64,000 bases of DNA from Blastocystis hominis. Its lineage: Eukaryota; Sar; Bigyra; Opalinata; Blastocystidae. The position numbers and the translations under genes are program-made. The notes under the pieces are model-generated. The model ran no database searches, was not told the DNA's origin, and saw only the letters and a program-made list of their open reading frames with translations. Of this stretch, positions 25,278 through 39,060 are shown one piece after another (positions within the stretch are counted from its first letter, which is position 1; the number at the start of each line of letters is the position of its first letter). The stretch spans positions 434,001-498,000 of the forward strand of contig NW_013171817.1 of the NCBI RefSeq assembly GCF_000151665.1. The letters run 5' to 3'.

Positions 25278-26390
25278 CATTAAATCTATAATTTTGATTT
25301 GTTTTGATTTGTTCAGTGATTCGTCATTGTTTAGGAACATTTCCATTGATTGATTGATTGATTGATTGTTTGTTTCAAACCGATTCTTGATCACAATTCA
25401 TGATTCTATAATTATCAAAATATCAATCCTACCTGATTATTATGATGTTCTTCTTTACCATTTTAACAATGATACTGAATTATGATTGTTGTTTCTATCA
25501 ATCAATCAATCAATCATTGTTTTCGATCATTATTATCATTATCATCATTATTATTACCAATGAGCCAATGATCACATATTGAACATTCACAAATGATGAA
25601 TCCAATCTACCAATAATAATATTAATAATAATATACAAATGATGGTTTGAATAGGTTTGAACTAGGATTTGTTCAATATTGATAGGAAACTGCTTGCTTC
25701 GAATAATCATAATAATCATCATCATAATCATCATCATCATGAATAATAAGATTGGATTTGCTAGTGACACAATGGAATGGTTGGAATCGATTGATATTGG
25801 ATGATTATTCACATTTGTGAATCCATTGTTAAATCGGTAGATAATACAATACAATACAATACAATAGAATGATTGATATTGAATTAGGATATTGATTTTG
25901 ACTTATTGAATAGGAATCGATCACTGTATACATAGAATAGAATCAAATAGAATAGAATAGAGGTGAAATGGATAAAACAAGGCAATGAAACTACAATAGA
26001 ATAGAATAGAATAGAATCCGATAGAATAGCATTGGAAATCATATTGGATTCACCATTCAATCAATCCAACTATCATTCATTCATTTGTTTGTTTGTTTGT
26101 TTATCAATGAGTCACAAAACATGGATTTATCAATTTGATAATAATGGAATCAAATCGGATGTGTTTGATACTTGATAGTTGTAGTTAGTAGTAATATCAA
26201 TCGTGGTTTAACAATTCGATATTTGGATGGAATGTCGTATTCTTCAATATCACACAAACCACTCACTCACTCACTCATTCAATCAATGGATGAAAGATAG
26301 CTGATTCAAAATGCAAATGAATGTTGAATATCGTAAAGAATCAATTCATCATTCACACTCAATAATACTGATAAGAATAGAAATATTGTT
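23760..26390 (+). repeat. Left arm of a 2.5-kb inverted repeat
   Basis: Matches the reverse complement of about 39,955-42,420 through the MORN-LRR gene and its 3' flank. Non-coding flanks are almost identical, for example around 26,035-26,390 (TTGGAAATCATATTGGATTC, GATACTTGATAGTTGTAG, GAAAGATAGCTGATTCAAAA). Differences are mainly repeat lengths and small indels. Confidence 0.88.
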
Positions 26391-29037
26391 CAATCCATTG
26401 ATCGATTGAATGAATGAATGAATGGTGTGTATTTGGTTAGTTTTCGATCTCCATTCATCATCATCATAATCATTATTATTGTATCATCATCCACATGATT
26501 CATCGGTCTATTTCAGCATATTGAATACCATTAGATCACTTTGGTATTGTTGATCATGAATAGAATGATTGGATAGGATCGATCAATCAGAATCAGAATC
26601 AGAGTCAGATTGATGATGAGTATTCAACCATCAATCCTCGTCATTATTATCATTAGTAGTAGTTTTTGTATTTGTTTTTGTTTTTGTATTTGTTCGATTA
26701 TCAATGATATAGAATCGATCGAATGATTCATTGATAGCAATCCAATCGACTGATAGAATTATACAATTGATTCGATCGAATCCAAATGGAACAATCACTC
26801 AAACACATTGTAGTCTCAATGGTTGTTTTGCAATTGAATCGATCGAGATTCATGAAATCATTATGTTCGATCATTGTATTAGCTGGAATCTATCATTGTG
26901 CTGTATTGCATAACAATACTCTTATTTCTTTCTTTCTTTCTTTCTGATCATTATTATCATTATTATCATTATCATTATTATTGATATCATTCAAATCATT
27001 AGATCCCATTCGAACAAGTCAATATGGAATCAGCATTGGATAATCACAATACAATAATGAGGTATATTGTGAGAACCATTTGTGTTGTGGTTTGAATATG
27101 AGTATTTCGATAATGAGTTTTCTTGGAATCCATTGTTTGATTGTATATTCAATATGCTGTTTGTGATGTTACACCGATGAATCCACAAATCACATATTTC
27201 GAATGAATCTTGATCGAACGACTTCAATCGAATCGTTTTGACAAGATTCATTGCACTTAATCCAATTGAATCAATAGGAATCGACACAATCCATATTTGT
27301 TTGTTGAGATAGTATTAATTTGGATAATACTCAATGATTCAATATTCTTTTGTTTTTGTTTTTGTTTTGTTTTGATGTTGCTTATCTATTATTGATTATT
27401 CCATTTTTCATTTGTTGTTGTTGTTGTTGTTGTTGTTATTGTTGTTGTATTTCAACTTTTGGAATTGATTGTAGTTCATTTGATTATTTCATTTTCGATT
27501 TTGACTTTTAGTTTATTCTTGTTTGTTTTGCTATTCTTTAGTTTTCTTTGTTTCTTATTTTCTTATATTTGGGCATTTTATTCCTCTTCCTTTTTTCTTT
27601 TGTTTTGTATAATATGATTCTAATTTGTTTTTAGTTTTTCTTTTTTGTATTTTCTTTTTTTTATTATTTTCTAGCATTCATCTCATTATTCACTATCCAC
27701 CAGACAAATTGGATTGTGTCGATTCTTATTGATTCAATTCTCATAAGGAAATATGTGATTATTTGTTTGGATTGTTCCATGTTTTGTTTTGCTTATTTCT
27801 GTTTGTTTTCTGTTCATCATCATCATTATTATCATTATTATATATCCATTATAACCAATCATCGAATCAATAATGTGCCATCAGTTTGAAACAACAATAC
27901 AAATTCCACAGATCATTGTAAAATGAACCAGATAGAATTGTTCCAATCATAATCAATCGAAATGTGTTCCTATTAAACGAATCAAATCAAATCAAATGAT
28001 CAAGCGGAATAGAATGAAATACAATGAATCGAATCAAATCAAATCACCTAACAAGGTAAGATAAGATAAGCTTAAACTTACCAAATGGAATTGAAATCTA
28101 TGAAAATCATATGAAATCAATTCCATTCTATTTATCAACAATACTCGAATCGATTTCGATTGAACATACCCCAATGATACAAGTAGATTGACATTTTGAA
28201 ACAGATTTGGAATATCTATTTACCATCTCTATTCAATATTTAGATCCACTTTCCAATGTCACCAAAACGAGGACAACAGAAACTCCATTATACAGAAGTT
28301 AGTGATGTTAGACTTGGAAGATCCAAAGCAAATCATAACCAATCAATTCATTGTTACTTCGAAGTGTCAATGAAGTTGAATCATCATTATCCCATCTTTC
28401 TCCCCTACCTTCCAGTATCCGATATCATATAACACACATATTGTTTTTCCTTTTTCTTATTCATTCATTCATTCTGTTTTCCTTCATCACTCACTCACTC
28501 ACTCATTCATTCATTCATAGATTAATGGATCATTGATTGTCATAAAGGAAACACTTGATTCTTTACTTTCATTGATTCCATTTCCTCTTTTGTTGACAAG
28601 GAATATTGTTATCGATTTTGATGGTTTGGAATCAATGAATGAATGGTAGGGGAGAAAGAGAGAAGTAGCAATAGTAGCAACAACATCCACAGCAACAACA
28701 ACAATAATAGTAGTAGTAGTAAGCAATGGACCAAACTATCTATCAAATGATTTAATCCATAATCAGAACCTACAATACGAAATCATTTCAAATCAATCGG
28801 ATTGATGTTTCGTGATAACAATCAATCTTTCCATGCAAACCGACAATCAAATGATCTTCTCTTCATTTATATTGAAATCTGAATCGATTCACATAGATTC
28901 ATTCAATTATGTGGATTGTTTGAAATTGATATGCATTCTTGGTATTTGTTTGTTTTCACATATCGAGTTTGTTCTTCATTTCGATCATTCCACATAACAA
29001 TCTAATTGATCTATTATCCAGAATCGATCAGTAAGTA

Positions 29038-29069
<32 letters not shown>

Positions 29070-31404
29070 CTATGATAATAATAATACTCATATTTCCAAT
29101 AATATGACTATTATCATGGATTTGGTTCTTTCCTTTTTCTTTATTAAACTACACATATGATTGTTTCAATATCTCTTTCTATGATGATTACTAGTATTAT
29201 TAATCATCAATAGCTATGAATTGTTCTCAGATATTCTTATTATTCTTATTCCTTTTACTGTTATTATTCTCATTATTACTTGTTATTCACATACACATTG
29301 ATTGTTCTACATCAATTTGGTATTGATTCGATATCGGACACTGCATTGAGTTTACAATTCATCCATTTGGATTATTACTCATGTTATTGTTCGTTCCTAT
29401 TATGTTGTTGCTGCTCATTACTTCATTTCATTTCATTTCATTTCATTTCTGTTCTAGACATTGCTTTTGAACACATAATCTTATTATTATTATTCTCATT
29501 GATTTCTATTACTGTTATTATTGTTGCTGTGCCATTTTAACGAATTCATTGTCGTTATTATTGTTATTTGCTTTGTTGTTTGATAGATTCATATTATGAA
29601 AGAGTATACAGAATAGGCATCGATTCAATCAATCAATCAATCAATCAATCATGCGCTAAACAGTTCTAAAAGCATGAACAAATGATTGAATGAATGAATG
29701 ATTAATTGAATCGATGACATTATTGATGCAGAATTACAGTTCACTGGTTGTGATAAAGGTCTTTGTTGTTTTGTGAATCACTCCACAGAGAGAGAATCTT
29801 TCGTTCATTCATTGATTCATTCAATGATTTGTTGGTTGATTCAATCATTCAGTCAGCCATCCAAACCAAAGTGAATCAAATATGATTATATGAATGAATA
29901 TAGAATAGAATAGAATAGCATAGATTGAATGAATAAATGACATTTTTGTTACTGATTTACAGATCATTGGTTGTGAGTAGTGTATTGAGATTGTCAATCA
30001 CTTCTTAGATAAGATATCATTCATTCATTCATTCATTCATTTGATCGTATAATCATTCAAATATCCCATTGCAATTCACATTATTGGTCCACTTTATACA
30101 GATTTAACGATATTTCCTTGTCAACAATCCATCATTCATTCTTATGGTACAAAATATACATAATCACAGTATGCACTCAATTCAAATCGATGTTTGTAGG
30201 ATTACTCATTCATTCATTTGTTTACTTTTCAGTGTTGAATTGCTGAAATCGTATCGAATCCAACTCCAATATCACAATCAATCACATTCCCATTCATTTC
30301 GATTCTCTCTCATTCACTCTTCATTATCATAATCACGTATTACATTCATAAATAAATAACTAATACATATCATTGAATGGATTAAGATCTTAAGCAATGA
30401 ATATTATTTCTTCTTTTCGTTTCTTTTCTTTCATCCATTTATGGTACAAACCATCTCCATGTTATGCAATCTTTGTACATCCAACTCATATTCGTTCAAT
30501 AGATTGTGACCAATTACACAAATCATTCCAGTACTATTCTATTCACATATAGCATACAATCTGTGATAATATCTATGAATCATTCAGTTCCAACCACTAT
30601 ATACCAATCATTGTGCATTCCAACTAACAATAACGGAATTTACTACAAACTCCAATCAATCATTCATTCATCGATTGGTTATTCCAGTACTAAGTATCAA
30701 CAGTATTGTTCCTGCTACTCAGAATTAGTTATTTTATGAAAATGGATTTAACAGAATCAAACATTGTGTTAAACCAATGAAATGACAGAATCGTGTTTGT
30801 CTGGATTTTGTTTGTTTTGAAGCAAAACTATGCATGATCTATATAATTCGTTTCAGGATGTGCTAAAACAGATCCCTGTGAAATATCATCATTTCAGCTA
30901 TTGTTCGTCATAATTTGTGAAAATGACTTCATTTCCATTGCTACTTCATACATATGTTATTTTCTACTATTCTATTACATTCTAGTATTGTTGTTTTCAT
31001 TCATATTGGCCATTTCTGATTATTCCACACTTACCTATCTTATTTTCACAGTATTCTATTCCATGGAGTATACTAATAAGCCAAAACATACAATCAATCA
31101 CAAATACACATTATTCTATCTTTCCATACAGAATAATGATGATGATAATGACAAAACATCAACTATTCACAATCAATACTATTGAGAATAACTATTGTGA
31201 AGACTCTTGTTTGTTAATACTGCTCATTCCTTCTCTCAGATTATAACACGAACTAGCAACATTATTAGTTGTCACATTTAGAATGTGAATTCATTATGGG
31301 CTTTGATACAATTCATATCACACAATATGCACAAAAATGAAACACAACAATGCATATCTGAATATTCTAGTATTGATCAATTGTATGTTCAATATGACTA
31401 ATGA
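26391..31404. other. 5-kb AT-rich desert of simple repeats
   Basis: No gene supported. Many ATTGATTG, ATCATT, GTTGTT, TTTTGT and TCATTCATTC tracts (for example 27,415-27,450, 28,682-28,725, 29,040-29,070, 29,425-29,455, 29,630-29,655, 30,020-30,040). All open frames are short and of simple composition. Confidence 0.6.
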
Positions 31405-31791
31405 TTAACAGCAAATGATTATCGATATTTAGCAGAAATAAGTATCACTATTATAATAACTAGTGATAATGGCTATACTATTTTAATTGTAATAACAATA
31501 CATGATCCTGGTTATAGTATTGCAAGATTATCCAACTTTGTGTTGAATAGATTGAATAGGCATTATGAAACTATGAGAAACATCATCCATTCACATCAAA
31601 AATCAGTTGTTTCGACTTATAGAGTTTTATCAAGTGTTGATACTTGGATCGCCAATGATTATTCTCCAAATCAAATGTTTCTTCTTACTATTTCTAAATC
31701 TAAAGAAGACATTGTTACTACCAATTCGGATAATCTTAAAGTGTCATTTCGGAATACTTATTATCCTCATGAATCAATCCTTTTTTGGTAA
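31405..31791 (+). pseudogene. Orphan open frame, probable gene remnant
   Basis: 129 codons of mixed composition in a simple-sequence region, from after TGA to TAA. The product includes DPGYSIARLSNFVLNRLNRH, SVVSTYRVLSSVDTW and NLKVSFRNTYYPHESILFW. There is no ATG in its first third. A similar-looking piece (VTLTFQIENDTEIVQYRL) follows in another frame to 31,873. It may be the core of a decayed gene; no family recognised. Confidence 0.35.
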
Positions 31792-31873
31792 CGAAATAAT
31801 GTGTTTTAATCAAGTGACTCTAACATTTCAAATTGAAAATGATACAGAAATAGTACAATATCGTTTATCATAA

Positions 31874-32312
31874 GGGAAACATATTGTGGATAAGATAGGT
31901 AGTGATACAAATAACGATGTAAACTGCATGATATACAATTATCAAGCCCCACAATACATGTTCAAGTCTTTCTGTACATCTGCAATTCATATTAATTCCA
32001 GATATCTTAATAGTGCATTTATAGAAGTGATACTATTTGTGATAATCCATTATTTCCTTTTTAACAATAATCAAGTATTCGTAGTATTGATTTGATTTGG
32101 TATTTGATCGATATTTACTCATCATAATGCCAATTTGAGCAACACCTATATATTTATCAAATGATTTTTCGAATGGATTTGGTATATCTGAATTCCTGAG
32201 TTCTGTAAAAAATGTTGTAGGGATCATAGCGGTTTATCAAGAATCGTTCAAGAAGTCTCAACTTGTGAATTCATAGAAAGAGGAAATACTATGATCATTT
32301 AATACCAACAAT
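31874..32312. other. Spacer downstream of the surface-protein gene
   Basis: Short open frames only, no identifiable feature. It holds the 3' flank of the minus-strand surface gene; no TGTTTGTT is seen there on that strand. Confidence 0.5.
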
Positions 32313-35300
32313 CTATTCATTAAACACACAGTTACAATCTAATAGAAGTAAGTGGAACTGGAGGAAAGGCAAGTAGAAAGTAGTCTTGGAAGCAGGCTTC
32401 TTAGGCAGGGTCTTTCTGTCTCTTTTGACCATGAAGAGAATGCCGAGAATCAGCAGAACCACACCGATGATGACCAGAACAATTCCGATCAAGAAGTACA
32501 GATCCAGCTTATCCTCCACACAATACGAAGTCGGAATCGACCACGTAGCCGAAGCCTTGTCCTCGTTCAACACGCACGTTCGCTCGCTCACTCCCTTGTA
32601 GCCAGAGATCAGCGTGCAATCGTACGAATAGCTCTCGCTCGCGGCGGTTCGCGGGAAATCGGCCATCGCCGGGCAGTGAGGCACCTCCACAGTGAGGAAG
32701 ATCGTCACGTTGGCGCTGCCAGCAGAGTTGCTCGCAGTCACCACGAACTCCGTGCGATCCAAAGCCGTCTCCGAGGTTCCATAGATAGCACCCGAATCCG
32801 AGGCAATGCCCATTCCCTCGGGCAATTCCGGCGAAATCGTGAACGACTCCACCGTTCCGTTGTGCATAGCGCTCAATCCCTCGTAGTTCACGTTGGTGGT
32901 AACCACGATCTCCTTCTCCTTGTAATCCAGATTGGTCGGCAAGTCCAGCACGCACTCGTCCATCTTCAGAATCGACAGTTCGCCATTGCTGCAAGTACGA
33001 TACGCCACACCGTGGTAGTTCTCGGGGCAGGGCTCTTCGTAGTGCTCTCCGTCAGCCAGCGAGATTCCCTCCACTCCCGAGCAGCCAATCGGCGTGACCG
33101 TGATGGTCACGGTCGCCTGGGCGGTGCCCGCGTCGTTGCTCGCAGTCACAGTGAAGGTGTAGGTGTCCGCCTCCTTGATCGATCCGGCGATCACTCCGTT
33201 GTCCAGCAGCTGCAGACCACTGGGGAGCGAGGGGCACGAGAACACGTCCACCTTGTTCGACACAGAGGGCTCGATGCGGATCGCTTCCAGCGACTCGCGG
33301 CTCATCGAAGCGGGCGAATAGGAGAAGCTGGAAGGAGCCAGCAGCGTGCATCCCTCGTAGTTGATGGGCTGGAACACGCCATCGACACACTCACGCGTCG
33401 CCATGCCCGAATAACCTTCAGGACACATAGCAGCCTCCGAGGTCGCTCCGTTCATTGCAGCAGGGAACTCGTCCAGAGCCTCGCAGCCATTATCTTCCAC
33501 CGTGATGCTGATCGTCACCGACTTGGATTCCGCGCTGTTGGTTCCGGTAATCTCATAATCGGCAGCAGGCGAAGCCACAGTGGGCGTACCCGAGATGGTT
33601 CCGTCCTCACCCAGCACCAGACCCTCCGGTAGATCCTTGTTGCACGAGATCGAAGGGAACGCTCCGTCCGTCAGCAGAGAGATCGGGGTCAGTTCCTGGT
33701 TCGTCTTCAGCACGATCGAGTTCACTCCGTAGGTGAAGAAATCGCTCAGACGCGGCGTGCAGTGCTCCAGACTGGGCTCCTCGAACTCGCCTCCCATGCA
33801 GCGAGCCATCGCGTAACCCGTGTAGTACTCAGGACACACAGCCACCGAGTACTCGCCGTGGTTCGTGGCCAGATACTCAGCCGTGGCCTCGCAGTTCACA
33901 ACGATCGAGGTGAGAGAAATCTCGGTCTGCAGCGATCCAGCCGAGTTGGTCGCCGTGATGGTGTACTTGTTTCCAGTCTGCGTGCTCTGCAAAGCTCCGG
34001 AAATCACTCCAGTGGTGGGATCGAGCGTCAGATCGGCAGGCAGCTCGGGAGCCACGCTGTAGGAATCGACCGATCCGCTGACCGTGGGCTCGAAGGACTG
34101 CTCCTTCTGGTAGATGATCGTCACTTGGTTGTTAATGCCGTAGACCACAGCGATAGGAGGCAGCAGCGTGCACTGGTTGTCCTCTTCTTCCTCCAGCTGG
34201 TTGCCCGTTGGCGTCGACACGTAGTTACGATAGATGAAGCCAGTGTATCCAGTGGGGCAGGAAATGAACGCCTTGCTGCCCACGTACGCGCTCGAATAGT
34301 TGTCCTGCGAGTCGCAAATCTCAGCAGCCTTGGTGTTTCCGAAGTAGACCTCGGCCATTTCAATACCCTCCAGATTGGACTTGTAGGCCTCCAGCTTGTA
34401 CATGTTGTAAGCCACCGTGTTCGTGAACGAGTACTCTCGGTTGTAGCCATAGCCTCCAGCAGTCTCCCAGGTAGGCTGCTGCGCCATCAACAATTGCCAG
34501 GTCGCACCATTATCGTTCGATCCGTACAGATCCAGATTCTTGGGACGACGAGGAGCCTCACTTCCAGCATAGAAGCGAAGGTAGTTGATGATCACACGGC
34601 GGTTGTTGTTGTAGGTCCAGGCAGCCCACACGTGGTACGTTCCAGACACAGCAGCTGTGTTCAGGACGGTGAACTTGTTATTAATGTTCTTATCGAAAAT
34701 GTTGACATTGGTCTCGTGCCACTCATCATCATCATAACTGAAATCCGAAGCGGTCATCGTTCCATCCACCACCAGATCGGTCGAAGTGTACACGAACTCC
34801 ACTTCCACGTTGAACTCGTTCTCTTCAGGGACGCTGATCGTGTGGGTTTCCACGCACAGCACGTTGTTCTGGTTGGAGATGTGGCTCATATCGATCGAGA
34901 TGCGAATGCCCGTAGCGGCCTCCGCCTCGGTCACAGGCTGCGTCAGATGGTTCGTGGCTCCCTGAGGCAGGTTGTAGCGAGCGTTCTCCTCGTCATCGAT
35001 GTACAGAATGAAACCTCCACGCGTGTGCACAGTCACATCCATGGTGGCATAGGGCAGAGCCGAGTACAGATTGAACGTGGTGCAGTAGTAGGCAGCAGTG
35101 TACTGAGGAGCAGGCATATCGGCGAGCTTGCTGGTCTGCCACTCGCCATCGAACGAACTCGTGTACCAGTTGGAAACAGGATCGGTGTTGTCCATCAGAT
35201 AGCGCCAATCCAAATCATCACTGTAGCCCTCTCGAGGGAAGAACGATTCCGTCTTGGGAGTCACGCTTCCACCCACAGTGAACGAGGTCAAAACCTTCTT

Positions 35301-38300
35301 GGAGGCCGTCAGAATCTCAAGGCTACCCGGCCACGCCACACGCGAGTAATCCTTCATAGTGATCTGGTAGTTGCGCAGACCCAGGCAATAGGGATGATAC
35401 ATGTACAAAGCGTTGTTGTCGAACTCGCTGCGGCTACCCACCACAGTGCCCGAAACAGGATCCACCAATTCGTATCCCATGTAATAACCACGCGAGCCAG
35501 TGTCGGTGATGTGGACATACACAAGGGACTCGTCTCCAGTGCACTGCTTGATATCAATGGCCACAGTGGTGTTGAAGGCCTCGCCGTTGATCGAGATACC
35601 GGTGATCGTGTACACACCCGAAGCGGTCTCGGTGGGAGTTCCGTAGATCGCTCCGTTGCTTCCGAATTTCAGACCAGCGGGCAGAGCGGGGCTCGAAGAG
35701 AACTCCTCGTAGTAGGGATTGGCAGGAGCAATGGGCTCGATCGGGACGTTGACGATTCCACTGATGGCAGCAGGAGAGAAGGAAAGATCGGGAAGAACCT
35801 TGTCCGTGTTCTCCTCCAGGAAATCGAACAGAGCCAGCTCCACGGTGGTGCTCTCGGACGCAGCCACAGCGGTGAACTCGAGCTTCATGCCCTGAATGGC
35901 CACAGGGTTGGAGAGGTAGAAGCACTGGCGCTGAGCACGCTCGGTCCAGTACACACCCGTGTAGGTTCCCACAGGGGTCCAGTTCTCTCCGTTCAGAGTG
36001 GACACAGTGAACGCAGAAGGCTCGTTACCCGGAGCGTTGGCAGCGGACACCAGGCAGAACTTGTTCACTTGCTGGCGACGATACTGCGTATCCGTCCACT
36101 GGAACTGGAGGAAGGCACCGCTCAGCTCCGCGTTCCACTTGCTCGCGATGTTTCCGTTGAAAGCGTTTCCAGCAGTACCGCCAGAGGCAGAGGAAGTTAG
36201 CTGGGTTCCATGGGCGAGATCGGCAGTCGCCGCACGCAGATTCAGAGTGGCAGTGAAGTCAATGGCTCGCTCCGTGGCATCCTTATTCACAACAGCAATA
36301 GCGAACACGTTGCTTCCCTCCTTCAGATAGTTGGCACCCACCAATCCGACGAGCACATGAGGATTCAAGCTGTTGCTATTGATCGTGGAGGTGCTTCCAG
36401 AAGTCACCTCTCCTTCCACGCCCACACGGTACACTTCAACACCGTTCAGATACACAACCACACCCGCACGACAGTTCATGTTCAGCTCGTAGCTGTTGTA
36501 GCCCTGGATGGTGTCCATCTCCACAGTCGAGCGGAACAGCCACACAGACTGCGACACCGTGTTGCCTTCGGTCAGAGTCGTCCACGAACCGCCGAACTTC
36601 ACAGTGTTCCATCCCTCAGGCACCGTTCCATCAGCCAGATAGGTCCACTTGTCCATCTCTCCGCTCATCAAGAACTTGTTCGAGAACGTGATGCGATCGC
36701 CGTTTCTCATTCCAGAATACACTCCAATGAAGTAGCTCGCCGCAGTGTGCGTGTAGGTGTTCAGCGTGATGGACGATCCGTCCACCAATTTCTCAAATCC
36801 ATTCTCCGTGTGGAAGACCATCTCATAGCTTCCTTCAGGCAGACAGAAATAGTCGGTCTGGGAGGTCGACGACGTATCACTTCCAGTGTAAGAATTGCAC
36901 ACTTCGATCAGATTGACCGACTCCACGACTTCTCCATTGGACACGATATCGTAGCTCTGGCGAGCACGGCGATTTCCCTTTATCGCATCGATCTTCACAC
37001 GACGATATCCATTGCCCAAGCAAGTATGGAAGTTGATAGAGAGCTCGCCGGTCACAGGCTCCTCCGCACCCGCCAGCGTAGCCGACACGGTGTAAGTCTT
37101 CTGACCCACCTCCACACCCGAAGGCACGGTTCCCGCAATGAGACCGGAATTGGGATTGATCGACATGCCGTTAGGAAGAGCGGGGGTGATGCTCCAGTCG
37201 GAGAATCCCTTGGCGACAGGATTAATACTCACGGGCTGTCCAGGGTAGAACACGAAGTTCTTGCCGTAGGAAATCTCCTTGGGAGCGATTTCCAGGTCCA
37301 TCGCGTAGAGCGAGACATCCGAAGTCTCGGCCTCGTTCATTCCCGAAGCCTGCAGCGTCCACCTGAACATTCTGTATCCCTTGGTCACCTGGGGAATGGG
37401 GAAATGCTCAGTGTTGCCGTAGCCATCCCACGAATAGCCGATGTGCGCGTCCAGCAAATCCCAGTTCTCTCCGTCATTGCTTCCCTCCAGCTTCCACTGC
37501 GTGGGGCGACGCTCCACATCCTGGTTACCGGTGGTGATGGTGTAGTAGTTCACGTACTCCGCGCGATTGCTGTTGAACGTGTAGATGTTCTGCGCGGGGA
37601 ATCCCTCAACGAACCACTTGTTGCACAGCTGGTTGTCCCACAGATTCGCACCCAATTCATCCCAATAATCCTCCAGATGATATCCCGACACCGATCCATC
37701 GAAGGTACGGTGCGAGTTGCCGTACACCAGATTCACGAACGCGTTGAACGGATCCACGATGGGCGCGTGATCAGCAGGGAAATGAATCTCCACAGCCAGC
37801 ACAGCCGATCCGTCGAGCAAGTGGCGATTCGCAAAAGCACGATGATAGTACGCCTCCTCCTCCTCTGCTTCCACGGGAGTGGTGGCCGAAGCTTCAGCAG
37901 GTAGGTTGTGGCGATAGATTTCTTGTCCATTCACGTACATGGCGATACCGTAGTTTGTGTTCACAGCCAGCTCGAAGGAAGCAAAGCCCGCCAAATCACC
38001 GAATGAAACGGTCTTGCGGTAGTAGCGTGTGATAACGTCCGTGTTGGCGACAGGGAAGTAGGAACCCGAAGACCAACCAACATCAACAAAGTCTTGCGTG
38101 TTCCAATTCTCAGCATAGGTGCTAGAGTACTTCCAGGATGAACCCTTCTCCATAACCGAATGGGGCTGGAACTTGAACTCGCGGCGTGAATACTTATCAA
38201 GGGTGTAACGGCCAATCATGATACCACCTTCCTGCGAGATGGTCATGTAGGAGTCACGGGTCCAATAGTTTTCACCACTAGACATTAATCACGAGTCGTG

Positions 38301-38593
38301 TTTCGTACGCATCCAAAAGAACCAAGGTGTGAAGAGCCTTATTCAAGCAAACCTCATAATTTTGTTGAGTATTTGCCAAGTCGAGGCCATTCTTCTCGTA
38401 CATCAGAGTACCCGTTTTGGGCTCTCCTTCCCAAATCTGGAAAGTTTCCTCAAACGCGTTTCCCTTGAAGATACGATTGATGTAAATCGGGACTTCTCCG
38501 GTCTCGCATTCAATGGCAAACGAAACTACATATGACCATTCCCATAGGTTTATTATATGCAAATAGTAATAATAGAATATACACTCCTTTCAT
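32313..38593 (-). CDS. Giant type I transmembrane surface protein (beta-sandwich, discoidin-like, putative-Ig and sushi-like repeats)
   Basis: Main exon 32,313-38,277, then a 31-nt intron (38,278-38,308) joining LVLLDA to GENYWTRDSYMTI, and an upstream exon from 38,309. The likely start, ATG 38,591-38,593, gives MKGVYILLLLFAYN, a good signal peptide, but I cannot place the splice to the next exon. About 2,070 aa. Three large units pair a ligand-binding-like beta-sandwich (MYVNGQEIYRHNLP, VYLNGVEVYRVG) with a discoidin-like patch (WKLEGSNDGENWDLL, LDLYGSNDNGATWQLL) and a putative-Ig domain. About four alternations follow of cysteine-pair modules (CPEYYTGYAMARC, CPENYHGVAYRTC) and putative-Ig domains (GLVLGEDGTISGTP, YTITATNSAGS). 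One membrane helix near residue 1,950 (FLIGIVLVIIGVVLLILGIL) precedes a short basic tail. Likely adhesion or surface-coat protein. It lies between the inverted repeats. GC-rich, almost intron-less. Confidence 0.8.
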
Positions 38594-38599
38594 AAATGA

Positions 38600-39060
38600 T
38601 TGAATGGTATTTTCACAAAGAACTGAAAATAGTCCATCAAAGCCACAATATAATACAATAATAATCACAACGGAGTGTATACTATTTGAATTAGCATATG
38701 AAAGATACATTTATTTCCTTATTTTCACACCATTGGTCTTCTACGTAATGCTGGCTTTAGCAACTATTATTCATTTCCTGTGGAATGTTTTCAATTTGTA
38801 GGGAATTACTCAAAGTCTTGGCCATAATTCATTATTGTGTTCATAGATAGTAAACCAAGTTGCAAAAATCATATGTTCCATATTGTTATAATACCCCTCT
38901 ACAACCTATACGCTATACTAGTGAATAATACATTCTTTTTTAATTATCTATATTTTGTTACCCCTGACAGGATAATAAAGCTTTCCCTAATTTCACACTA
39001 GAGTATTTTTGTTTGAATTATATTTTCCTTCTCAGTAATCATATAAGATGTAAGTAACAG
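38600..39060. other. AT-rich spacer upstream of the surface-protein gene
   Basis: Contains the presumed promoter of the minus-strand surface gene. No other gene supported. Confidence 0.5.

Noticed and set aside
25044-25854. Minus-strand ORFs of 114-116 codons in the left arm, with plus-strand counterparts in the right arm (40,576-41,266)
   Set aside because: Their similarity to each other reflects the inverted duplication of DNA, not protein conservation; they are antisense to or downstream of the LRR exons.
25501-26120. CRISPR-like or satellite array in regularly repeated ATTG and TAGAA tracts
   Set aside because: These are simple microsatellites without unique spacers.
33762-37904. 812- and 564-codon open frames antisense to the surface-protein gene
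   Set aside because: Shadows caused by biased codon use of the sense gene.
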